Source of the DNA: Dermatemys mawii
Taxonomy: Eukaryota > Chordata > Testudines > Dermatemydidae
Assembly: GCA_007922305.1 (NCBI GenBank)
Contig: ML677373.1
Location: 12,698,127-12,762,126, forward strand
DNA: 64,000 bases
Direction: 5' to 3'
The notes beneath the pieces are model-generated. The model was not told the DNA's origin. It made no database searches and saw nothing but the letters and a program-made list of their open reading frames with translations. Of the stretch, positions 13,101 through 25,100 are shown in pieces. The position numbers and the translations under genes are program-made. Every line of letters starts with the position of its first letter. The first letter of the stretch is position 1.

Positions 13101-16100
13101 GCTAAGTTAGACAAAAACATCCTGCCCCCTTTTCTCCAGGAGCCGTAAGACAGATGACTTGAGCAAACACCTTTGGAAAGAGGGGCAGATCCCCAGAGGG
13201 CTGCATTTGAGGAGATGGCAAAGACACAGGCAAATCCTAAATGCCTCCCTGTGACTCCCCAGGTGGCTGGCAAGCTAAGAGATCCCTGCCACTCTGTTCC
13301 GGAGGGCCCTGCAGCAGTGGTTGGGATGTGCAGATGACAAGGATGATAGTGATCAGGCTGGCAGCTGAACGAACGCTGCACAGGTGTACAGCCTGCAGGC
13401 TCCAAAGAGTTAACTGCATTGCAGGGCTAACAGCCTGACATAAGGACACTATTCTGCTGCATCCACAGTGTGGCCCATAGGACAGCAGAAGTTGCTCCCA
13501 CAACTGCGTAGTGAGCTCCAGATGAGAGGGAACTTGCTTAGCTCACAAAGACCAGAAGCCTCCTGTTCTCTCAGGTTTTACCTGGGGCATTCCACACCTC
13601 CCCCACCCCAGGCAGGGTCAGGGGAAGGGGACGAGGAGCTGCCTTGTTTCCTCTGAAACAGTGATGCAGAAGCCGAGAGTACCCTTTCCCTCTTGCATGC
13701 ACCTGGCAGGGCCAGTGGCCTAAAGCTTCTCTGCCCGCCAAAGTAACTCCCACTGCCGAAGCCTGCCTCCTAGCCACTTTCCCAAGGAAACCTCCTTCGC
13801 TGAAGTGCTTCCTGGGTGGCCTCATGACAGCTTGGAGTTTGCTCTGAAGAGAGAGAGAGAGACAATTGCCAGGCTGCAGGGTGGGCAGTGTCTGAGTCTC
13901 CAGTGGGCTCCAGGTGTCTGGGCCCGAACGGACGGAGCCATGGACGCCGGGCTGGCAGCGTGGTGCCAAGACCTGGGAGCTTGGCTGCTGCCCCGTCCCT
14001 AGAGCCTCAATGCTTTGTGCTCGTACCAAACAGATGGGATGGTGTTTGCATTACAAAGCAGCAGGGAAGTGGCTGCCCCTAGCATGTAATAGTGGGGCCC
14101 ATGCATGCAGATGGACTCCCTTCACCACAGCCTCCCTGAGGAGTCCCAGCTCCCTAGCATGTGCATGAGCTGCTGCCCCCGTTTGTGCCTAGGTACGACA
14201 AAGCCTGGCCACCTCACCCCCATCCCTGCCTCAGACAGCTGTGCTGGCTCCCTATTGGTCCAGGGTGGGGATCGAACCCTTCCATAGTTACACACCAGCT
14301 GACCTCATCGACCTCCTTTTCTTCCATTTCCCTCTGCTCACCAAGCCCTGGTCTCTTCTCTGTCCCTGCTGTAAGTGAGAGAGCCTTCTCCTCTGCCACA
14401 ATCCCCATCTAGAGCACCATTTGTGCCCCTGTTCCCCTTTGCTGACTCTTCATTTCTCCGTACATCCCTCTCCTCTCCATTGCGGTGTGGCCCTTCATTC
14501 CTCTGCTCCTTTGCCAGCTGCCTTTTAACATTGTGGGGTTGAACTCTCTCCAAAGCAGGCCTTGAGGGATACCTTTTTGGGGGTGAAAGGTACTAGGTCA
14601 AATAAAGCTCTGTTGCTCTCAGCATTACTTCCACAACAGGTGTTCCAGCTGGGCCAGGCAGTCTATCCTATTTGGTTTTGGGGGGGTTTGCGGGGAGGTG
14701 CTGAGTGCCTCTTGCTCCTGGGGGCTGCACTGAGCTCATCTCCTGTTTAACTTGGGTGGCAATTCAGCACCACTTCAGCTCCCGGGGGTCTAAGGTTGAG
14801 CACCCTTCACTCATGGATCACAAAATTAGAGGTCACGCTTGAGAACTGGGCCTTAAGGGACTTGCCTAAGGGTGCCCTGTGAGCCCGTGTTGGAGCTGCG
14901 AGTGGAACCTAGGTCTGAAGGCCAGTGCTTCTCCCTTCCGATGCTTGTGGGGCCGGAATGAACAACACTCCTCTTAAGAAGTCCTCATCCTCCCCGATGC
15001 CCCTCTTGCTCCATGTCATCTCTCTCTCCTCTGGAATTTTATTTGCATCTCCAGTAATAGACAAGGAGCAGCATGGGACATCCAGGGCCTAATGCAGAGG
15101 TGGGCAAACTATGCCCCCCGGGTCACATCCGGCCTGCGGGACCCTCCTGCCCGGCCCCTGAGGTCCGGGAGTGGGGATGACAGGCAGCTGTTGAGTGCAA
15201 AGTCTGACCCTTACTGGGATTAGGGGAAGGGAGCGTGGTACTGCTGGAAGCCTGAAGTATGGACGAGTGTTAATGCTGTGGAGCATTATCCTGCCACCAA
15301 ACATAATAGCACCTTCTGGAGATCAGTGCTCGGGACATGGATAACCGGAGGTTGTGTAATGGGTTGTGCAGGTGTAACCCACGCACTGTCTGGGTGTGGT
15401 GTTCTGACCCATCTCTTGGCACTGAGACCACTTAAAAGAGAGAGTTAAAGGAGTGTGCTTTTAGCTCATGCGGTAGAGGCTCATGCACTAAGCTCCAGAG
15501 CCCCAGGTTCGATCCTGCCTGCCGGCAACAGCGGTCTGTCAGGTTACAAAGGTATTAAACTACCTGTCACAAACTTCACCGTGGTGTAAAGACCATTTCA
15601 TCCCGTAAGGCCCTGGGCACTGACTTTAAGCATTCTCCTTGGGATTGCTGGTACGGAGTATACGATGTCTGAGCTCAAAGACAGCGTGAGTTCTATCGCC
15701 TGTTACATCCCCTAGGGAGGCAGTGTGGGCCAGATTCTGCTGTCAGTTACACTGGTGTAACCCCCAGCATTTCACATCAGAATCTGGCCCATTCTCTTGC
15801 CCTGGCGGAGGGGATGGACATCATGTTCTAACTGGTCTTTTCTAACTCTGGTTCCTATGACCTTTGTGTAGGGGCATGGTTATGGAGGGATAGCAGTCAC
15901 TCCATGCTCATTGCACTGGAGTTTCCATCATAAGCCTTATTTTTCTGCCCTCCTCAAATCCACCAGAAAAGGCTTATTGGCATCACGGCTGGTGGGTTGG
16001 ATTTGGGGTCAGAATTTCTGGAGTGACTCAGACACCGAGTTCCTGAAGCGCGACTCTGTTTGGGAAATGTGTCCTTGACTCTGCCCTACTGGGTTCCTAA

Positions 16101-19100
16101 CATCCTGGAAAGGTAACGTCCACCCAAAGCACTCATCTGCGCCTGTAGCCTTAACTCCACCTTAATGAAGGTTTGCGTGTGTGGAAATAAATATTGTTGC
16201 CATTGCAGTCTCTCAAGACTGTGTCCACTCAGAGCTTGTGGCTGCTTCCACCCTTGGTCTCTCTCCTCTACTTGGATTGTTACGTGCTCTGTGTCCTGGT
16301 CTCCTCTGGGCGCACTGTGCTGCCCTGGGACCTAGAAGTCAAGTCCAGGGAACTGCAGCTGAGAGTTCAACTCAACCCATGGGGGCATCTGCCGTGGCTT
16401 CTCTGGATCTCTCATCATCTTGCCAGGCTGGCTTCTGCTTCCTGGGCAAAAAGATGCCACCCGATGGTCAAGAGTTGAGTTAATTTTTCTTCCCTCTCCC
16501 TTGGATTCCTGACCATCGTCTAAGTTTGAAAATCTCCAGCAATGCCCCAGAAACGCCATCTAGGGCATGCCCCCAGGGGCATCAGCCTCATGCTCTGTTG
16601 TTCCAGAGACTCCTGCCTTCCAGTTTTCTGTTTGCTTCCCACCCCCCGCCCTCCATCCCCACTTTCTCCAACAGCTCAGTGGAATCTGCCAAAGGTCCCA
16701 GCTCACATGCTCCGCGGGCCTGATCCAAATCCCCCAGAACAGTGGAAAGACTCCCACTGGCTGCAGCAGGCTTTGCAGCGGGCTCTTGAAGAGTCTAATT
16801 GGCAGAAGGATGGGGAGAGTGGGAGAAACTGTCCTTGGGAAGGTTGGGGGACAGTTATGTTCTTGCACTGCCCCACATCCACACTCTCAGGAAGTAGAGC
16901 TACATGGCACTCTCTGCCTGGCCCTACGTGTTGCCCTAGGAGATGGTATGAGGCCCAAGACAGCAGGACTCTTTGCTGCCTCCCTTCGCTCCCCCTTGTC
17001 CTCTGTGCTGCTGAGAGGGTCTTGGGGGAGGGGAGGTCTCCTCTCTTGCATCAGGTTCAATTTTATTACTGAATTCCAGTGTCGATTGACGGACCCTCCT
17101 GCAGAAGATGGTTTCCATCTGGAACAGAATCTCCGGAATGCGCAATGCCATGCGATCCCACACTCCGGGAAGGCCTGGGAAGAGTTAATGTGTTGAGTTC
17201 CTTTCTATATTCATTTCCATGCTGTGTTTTGTTTTAAAAGAACCCAGCCTGCCCTGGCATGGCGCCAGCCCTGGAGCTGCTGGCGGCAAAATGCAGCATG
17301 AAAGTAGGAAGAAGAAAAGAAAAAAGAAACCACTGTCCCCTACTCTCCAAGGGGTTCCTGGCTGGGGGAATCAGGAACTGTACCCCAAAAGTGCAGGAGA
17401 CACCCCCTCAAGTCCCCCACCTCACTTTTCAGGGCGAAGGCTAGGACCCACTCAGCGCTAGGGTCCTAATGCAGTGTGGAGTTCACCTGAGTCTCTAGCG
17501 TTCCAGCAAGTTGCAGGTCTGGAGGTGCCCGGCACCTCCCAGCTCCAAGCAATGTAATCTCCTGGCAGAAGGCTTGAGTGTATTGTCCCGATTCAGGGCT
17601 TACTGGAAAGCTGAGCAACAGTACAGCTCACATGTCAGGCACGGGTGAGTGTGCGAGGAACCATTTGCAGACAGGATTAAAGGCTTGAGCTGCGAAGAGG
17701 TGCAGGAAAGATAAAGGAGCAAGATGTTCTCCTGGGAATGCTCTCCCTGGCTGCGGGACAGGTCTGAGGATCCCAGAGGCACCACAAGACATCAGGTGTG
17801 AGCTGAAGCGTGTTCCTTAAAGCCAGAGTCGCTGCCTCACAAGGTGGGAGTGTGAAGCCAGCCTGTGTATCTTACAAACTGGTTCTTACCCTGAGCAATG
17901 ACTCCCCTGGTCCCAGCAGGCTCCTCCAGTTGTGCTATAAAGCTTGAACATCCCTTCTCTAGATGGGCTTTGTCCTGAGGAGCAGCGGCAGCAGCTGCAG
18001 AGCAGGTGATAGAACAAATATTGACTGGCGTGTCGGGCTCAGGGCAGCAGGGCACTGCCCGGGGTGTGAAAATTCCCGTGGTTTTGTAATGCTGCCCTTT
18101 GCCTCTGCCTGTGGGTGCTGCAAACTCACAGAAGTTACATAATGGTTTTTGGCTTCTACGTCTGCCTTCAAAACAAATCCATAAAGTCACCGTATAAATG
18201 TCAGTGTGATCTAGAGAGGAGCTGCCTGTGTATGTGTGTGAGGGCAGGCTGGCCTAAAATGACTTCTGAATTCCTTAACCATTTACCATGCAGCTCCTCT
18301 GGACAGCGTCCAAGGCCCCCGCTTCCCTCTGGCCTGCAAGAAGAGAGACTTGTCCAGGGAAAGCTTCTTGCAGGGCAGGTAGAAGTGTCAGCCTGCAGGC
18401 CTGTAGCTGCCATTCTCTTGTAGTATCAGAGATTCAAGGCCTATTACAACAAGAAGAGGCCAGTCTGGCCTTCCAGAAGTGTTCTCCAGTCCCACTGCCT
18501 TGCTGTTTCCATCCCTCCATCCTTCATTCACCTCCATCTCCAGAAGCACAACTAGGTGTCTCTTGGTCTCAGTTGTGTCCCATGCAAACAAAGTTTATAT
18601 TTATAGCTCTTGGGCCTGCTTCAGGACAGACCTTCCAGGCTGGAATAAAGAGGCAGGCAAGATTCAAAAAGCAGGGGCCCATAAATCAGGAGGTCTGGAG
18701 TCCGTGGCTCTGCCTCTGACTCACTCTGTCCTTGGTCAAGTCGCTTCAGTCTCTTTATATCCCCACATGTAAAACAGAGTTATGGCTTAATTCCTGTAAA
18801 GCAGCAGCTCTCAACCTTTCCAGACTCCTGTACCCCTTTCAGGAATCTGATTTGACTTGCGTACCCCCAAGTTTCACCTCACTTAAAAACTACTTGCTTA
18901 CAAAATCAGACATAAATACAGGTGTCGCAGCACACTGTTACTGAAAAATTGCTGACTTTCTCATTTTTACCATATAATTATAAAATAAATCAACTGGAAT
19001 ATAAACATTGTACTTACATTTCACTGTATAGTATAGGGAGCAGTATAAACAAGTCAATGTCTCTATGAAATTTTAGTTTCTACTGACACTGCAAGTGCTT

Positions 19101-22100
19101 TTTACGTAGTCTGTTGTAAAACTAGGCAAATATCTAGATGAACTGATATACTCCCTGGAAAACCTCTGTGTACCCCCAGGGATACATGTACCCCTGGTTC
19201 AGAACCAGTGCTGTAAAGCTCCTTAGATCATCCACTGGTAGATGCTGTTGATGTTATGGGTTGTCAAGTTTCTTGCCCATTAAGGATACGTCTGCAAAGT
19301 ATGATTTCAGGTAGATGTACCCCTGCAGCCTTGGATCCAGCTAGTGCACTAAAAACACCCATGTAGCATGAGCTGGCTGCCCCAAATACGATCCCACCTG
19401 AGACTCTAGGTATGTACTCAGGGCAGCTCACCTGCCCTGCCACTTACACCGCAGTGACTGTGCTGTTGTTTTTAGCACAGTAGTTCGATCAGGACAAGCG
19501 CCGGTATGTCTGCTCAAGCTGGAAGTTGCACTCCCAGTTCCAGTGCAGCCATAACCAGAGTCTGCTCCCTTCCTGTGTATCCTGCTTCTCTCTCCAGGCC
19601 ACACCTTTGTTGTCCCCACTCAAACCCTCTGTCCAGGCCTTCGCTCCCCAGCTACTTGTCTCTCACCAGGGCCTCAGTCCCCACCTGTCCCTCTTTCATT
19701 TCAGCCTGTGCATCTAGGATCATTTGCAGCCCCTGGCATGTGTCTTATTCCTCAGTCTTTTGGCTCCTGTGCCGCATCTCCAAGCTTCTCACCCCATCCG
19801 CCAGTTACACTATTCTGAGTCATCTGCTCCACAGAATAACGTGCATGAGACATGCCCACTGCCGAAGGAAATTATTTTAATGTTGGGAGTGCCTCACTGT
19901 CATAGGGACAGAAATAAACTGAGGGTGCAATTTATCTGGCTAGCGATCTACATACTCAAATTCTTCCAGCTACTCTTCCAGGGGCTGAGAAGTGGCCATG
20001 TGACCTAAAGCTTGTGCACTTCTGCCCTCAAAAATAGTCTAGAGTTCTCGCATGCATTGGCTAATCATTGCCTAAGAGGGCACGCAGGAGCCCCTGTGAC
20101 CTAAGGGTACTCGGCACAGGGTAATGCTCGTGCCACAGTAATTAGGGCAAAGAGATCTTGTAGTTAAGGCAATAAAACATATTCCATGCCTACCTCCTGT
20201 GTATGATCATTTGCCCGGGGCACCCATTTTCTTAGCAGATATTGATCCTGCTGTGAAAGGGTTAAGTGGATTCTGCAGCCTCCCTGGGGCCGGTGGCTTG
20301 TCCATCCTACCTGGATATAAGGGATGTGGGAGTGAGTCTGAGGAGACTCCTGGGGCATGGCGTGATTAGCCCTGCGCCTAGGTAAGCCCAATCCTGAGGA
20401 GAAAGCTTGAACTGAACTTTAATGCAGCTATTAATTTATTTGTGAATAAATCCAACCAGCGGGAAGTGGGTAAGGTTCTGAGAGGTTTTTTGTTTGTTTT
20501 TTACAATGTGGGGACTTTATTTTAGGGTCAGTTGGGAAAGGCACCTGCTCCCACATTGGTTATGGAAATGGACCACCGAATTTTGGATCTGGATCAAAAG
20601 TCAGGAGCATCTCTAGCTGTGTCTGGGCTAGTCTCTTTCCAGCAAACCATGCTTAACCTCTGGTCTCGGCAGGAAAGCTCTACCATCGAGAGCACCGTGT
20701 AAATGGGGCGCTGGGGCTTGGCTGGGATACGTATAAAGCCATGCTGAGAGATCTGGTTACAATGGCAGTGTCCCCTGGTATGGTTAAATCTTGCACCTTG
20801 CCGTGTAGATGATACCTGAGGCACATCTGCAAGATGTGCTAAAGCCCAGCTGACCTACAGCCCCTTGATACTGGAGGCAGCCCCTCTGACACCTCCTTGG
20901 CTATCCTCTGATACTGAAAGCTCCCTTGCCCAGCTGACCCAGAGTCACTGAGGCATTCACAGGTTTGGCCCAGTTGCTGGGAAAGGTTTGCTACCGATTG
21001 CTGTCCATTTGGCAAGGGGTCAGATTTCAGAGACAAATGCAGAACAGGCTGCCTCCAGGGGCTGATTCCTCACCCCCAGCGGCCTTGTTCACACGCAGTG
21101 GGATGTTTACCATGCTGGCATTAACCTGCCACCTCCAAAGCACCATTCAGGAACTGGAGGCAGGATGTGGGGAGGCACCAGAGCCCATCTGCACATGTTC
21201 GTGCGTGCGCGCAGGGACCTGCTCCTTCGAGTTTGCTCTCCGCCCTAGGAAGGGAACACGCCATTTCCTTGTGCTCTGCCGGTTCCCTGAGCTAATGCTC
21301 TGTTTCTCCCTAATAACCTCATAGCTCTCTCTCTCCCAGCATTTGTTTTCAGGTCTATATTTAGCAGCACTTGCTGGATCACACAGGGAGGGGCATCTTG
21401 GAGGGGCGTTTTTGTTCTGTTTCCTGTTCCCTTCACCCCCAGTCTGGGAGCTGGGCAGGGAAGTTTCTGGATCCCCACCTCCCTGCCCATGTTATGTCTG
21501 CGCTCCATCCTGGCTTGATCACAAAAGCAAGCCCCTCTGCCTTTCTAGCAGCGCTGGCGTGCAGCCCTGAGAATGAGCAGGTTTCCTTGTCTGCGCTGGG
21601 TGTTCTCTTAGGTGACTGTTGACTGTCTCCTGCTAGACGGGAGGCGTCACCGTGTCCCGTAGTGGGGGAAAGGGCCTTTGCTGGTGATCGAGAGCGGGAG
21701 CTCTGCCTCCAATCGCTTTCCTTTTTACGCTGCGAGCAGGCAGGTGGCTCTGCCCGTGCAAGTCGCACGTGCTCTTTCCCAGCCTGGGACTGCTGCGACT
21801 TTCAGGGCTTGTGCCCTTCAACTCCCTGTTTCTAGAGGGGCCGGTGCAGATCCCCAAAGCGCCTGCTGGCGGGGGACAGGAGAGGGGGTGTGCTAGAGAA
21901 TCTGAAGGCATCTCCCTGAGGGTGGGTGCACTCAGCTGCTTATGCCAGAGGAGCTAGGCTGAGGGTTGCTTGTACACAGGACAGCCGTGATTCTAGAGGG
22001 AGGGGAGTGAAATGGGCCTTATGAAAGTCGATCGACTTCTGTTGTTCTCCTTCTGCCCCTTCTCTCTCCACTGCTCCACCCAACCTGGGGTGGGGAGGGG

Positions 22101-25100
22101 GGGGGGAGAGAATTCAGCAATTTGTTCCACTCACTAGTCAGCAGGCGGATTTTTCTGTGCTAAGCTCCTGCCCCCTCCGCTGACTCGGGCTTGCCGGGGC
22201 CGCTCTCAACAAGCACCTTCGTTGCTCCCTGGCTGAGTAAACAGATCGGGTTCCCAGCAGGGGCTCCAGGGGGCTGGCAGGCCTCAGCTTGAGTCCCAGA
22301 CACTGCTTAGCTGGGCTGGAATGGGCAAGGGCAAAGGATCAGCATGAAGTCCAGGTCCTCCTACGATGCCCCCCTTTGTGTCTGTACCTGAAGGGAGTGA
22401 ACACAGCCCCAGGAAGAGGGAGCCCAGCACCCGCTTCTGGAAATGGTCTCCATGCAGAGACGGTCAACCTTTTCCACCGGGACAAGGGGTGGTATAGTGG
22501 TGAAACCAAGGGCCTAGGTCCTACTCCTGACACTGCCACTGACTCACTCAGTGACCTTGGACAAGTTGCTTCGCCCCCTCAGTGCTTCTGCTTCTGCTTT
22601 GACTCAATGGATCATGCTGATGCCGCTCTGCCAGTCCCTTGGAGGAAAGGGGCTGTCCAAGGGAAGGGTCTGATTTGTGCTGGAGGTTGGAAGGGGCAGA
22701 TGCAGTTTACTTAATGGATTTCCCTGGAGACTGTTATCCCTCCTTCAGCGCTGGGATTCAGGGGATAAATGACCATCTTGGGCCCAAGGAAGAACAGGGC
22801 ACCGCTGCTTTGCTCACGTTAAGCCCCAAGCCTGGGAGCCCTGGCCTTTCTCCAGTTTGGACTGAACTTAGAAGATGTACGCTGGGCCAGGAAGGAACCC
22901 TCTGGTGTGTGTGGTGCTGTTGTGATATGGTAGTGTAAGGGTGGGAAAAAGGACCGAAGGCAAAGTGCAGGCACCTTAGGGGACAAGTCCTGGGTGGCAG
23001 CATGTTACCAGTTGCTTGCTGGGAGCTGAGGCAGAGTCCTAGCTGCCTGCCAGCTTCCGGCAGATGGAGGAGGAATGGGGCCCTGCTTTCAGCAAAGGCA
23101 GGATTTGTCTTTATCTTTGGTACCAGTCTGGCCATCGTACTGTGCCCCAGTCCTGATTTCATGTGCCCACCTGGCTGTGTCTCCATAACACAGCTGGCAT
23201 CTCCACATCCCTCTTTCTTGTAGTGGCTTTTTACTTTCTCCTTCACACTGGTTGAGATGTGGGGGGTTGTTTTAAAGAGATTCCGTCTTCCTCTTTCCAT
23301 CTGAACATTAGAAGAGACCTACTGGGTCAGATCAATGGTCTGTCTAGCCCAATATGCTGTCTTCAAACAGTGGCCTGTGCCAGATGCTTCAGAGGGAACG
23401 AACAAAACAGGGCTGTTATTGAGTGATTTAAGTGATAGGTTACATACTACAGCTAGTAGTTCCGCAGTTTCATATTTGTTTCTTCAGAACTCTTGGGTGA
23501 ATACCATCTGATCCTGGTGACTTATTACTATTTAGTTTATCAATTTGTTCCAAAACCACCTCTGTTGATCTCTCAGGGTAAGTCTTCACTACCCACTGGA
23601 TCGGCGGGTAGCGATTAATCTTTTGGCAATCGATTTATCGTGTCTTGTTAAGACACGATAAATCGATCACCGGCTGCGCCTCCGTCGACTCTGGAACTGT
23701 AGCTCACCGCGAGGCACAAATTGGAGTCGATGGGGGAGTGCACCGCTGCCGCCGCCACGAAGATGGCAGGTAAGTCGGCCGAAGATACGCCGACTTCAGC
23801 CACGTTATTCACGTAGCTGGAGTTGCGTATCTTCAGTCGACCCCCTCCCCCTAGTGTAGACCAGCCCTCAGTCTGGGACAGTTCCTCAGATCTGTGATTG
23901 TGAAAATAATGACTTGGATGTGGGAATCTCCCTCACATCCTCTGCAGTGAAGACCTATGCAAAGAATTCATTTAGCTTTTCCTCAGTGGCTCCTTTAGCG
24001 CCTTGATCATCCAGTGGCCCCGCTGATTGTTTGGCAGGCTTTCTGCTTCTGATGTACTTAAAAAAAAATGCTGTTGGTTTTTGTTCCTTTCTATAGTTGC
24101 TCTTCAGATTCTTTTTTGACCTGTCAAACTCTGTCACGTCAAGTGTGAAAGCATAATTAATGTTCCTTTCTATTTTTCTCAGTAGGATTTGACTTTCAGA
24201 TTTTAACGGATATCTTTTTCTCCTCTCACTGCCTCTTTTACTCTGTTGTTTGGCCATGGGGGGGGGGGGCGCATTTTTTGGTTGTCTTACTGTTTTGGTT
24301 TTTGTATTTGGAGTCTACATTTAGTTTAAGCCTCTATTATAGTGTTTTTCAAAGGTTTCCATGCAGCTTGCAGGTATTTCACTCTTGTGACTGTTCCTTT
24401 TCATTTCCATTTAACTAGCTTCTTCATTTGAGTGTAGTTTCCCTTTTTGAAGTTAAATGCTACTGTGGTGGGTTTCTTTGGTATTTTTCCCTCTATAAGG
24501 ATGTTAAATGTAATTACATTATGGTCGCTATCACTGAATGGTTCCCCTCTTGGACCAGATCCTTTGCACTGTTTAGGACTAAATCAAGAATTGCCTCTCG
24601 CTTTGTGGGTTCCAGGACTAGCTGCTCCAAGAAGCAGTCATTAATGGTGTCTAGAAATTTTCTGTCTGCACCCCATCCTGAGGGGACATGTACCCAGTCA
24701 ATAAGGAGTTAGTTGACATCCCCATTATTGCTGGGTTTTTTCTAGCCTGTAATTCATTTCGCAGTCACGGCCCCCATCCTGAGCAGGTGGTCATTAGTAT
24801 ATTCCTATGACTGTACTCTTATTATTCAAGCATGGAATGTCTATCCATAGAGATTTTATTGTACATTTGATTCATTTAAGATTTTTATTATATTTGACTC
24901 TTTCTTTCACCTATAGTGCCACTCCCCCACTGCCAAGACCTACTCTGTCATTCCTATAGATTTTGTACCATAGTATTACCATGTCCCATTAATTATCATC
25001 ATTCCACAAAGTTTCTGTGATGCCTTTAATATCAATATTTTCATTTAATACCAGGTCCACAAATTCACCCATGTAGGTATTTAGACTCTAGCATTTGTAT

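Noticed and set aside
14255..14285. B-box-like GGTTCGATCC on the minus strand
   Set aside because: No A box at the right distance and no cloverleaf.
16542..17196. 176- and 209-codon overlapping frames
   Set aside because: Low-complexity composition, mutual overlap, no recognisable domain and no conserved splice context.
22758..23300. 180-codon minus-strand frame
   Set aside because: No domain or family similarity; treated as chance in unique intron sequence.
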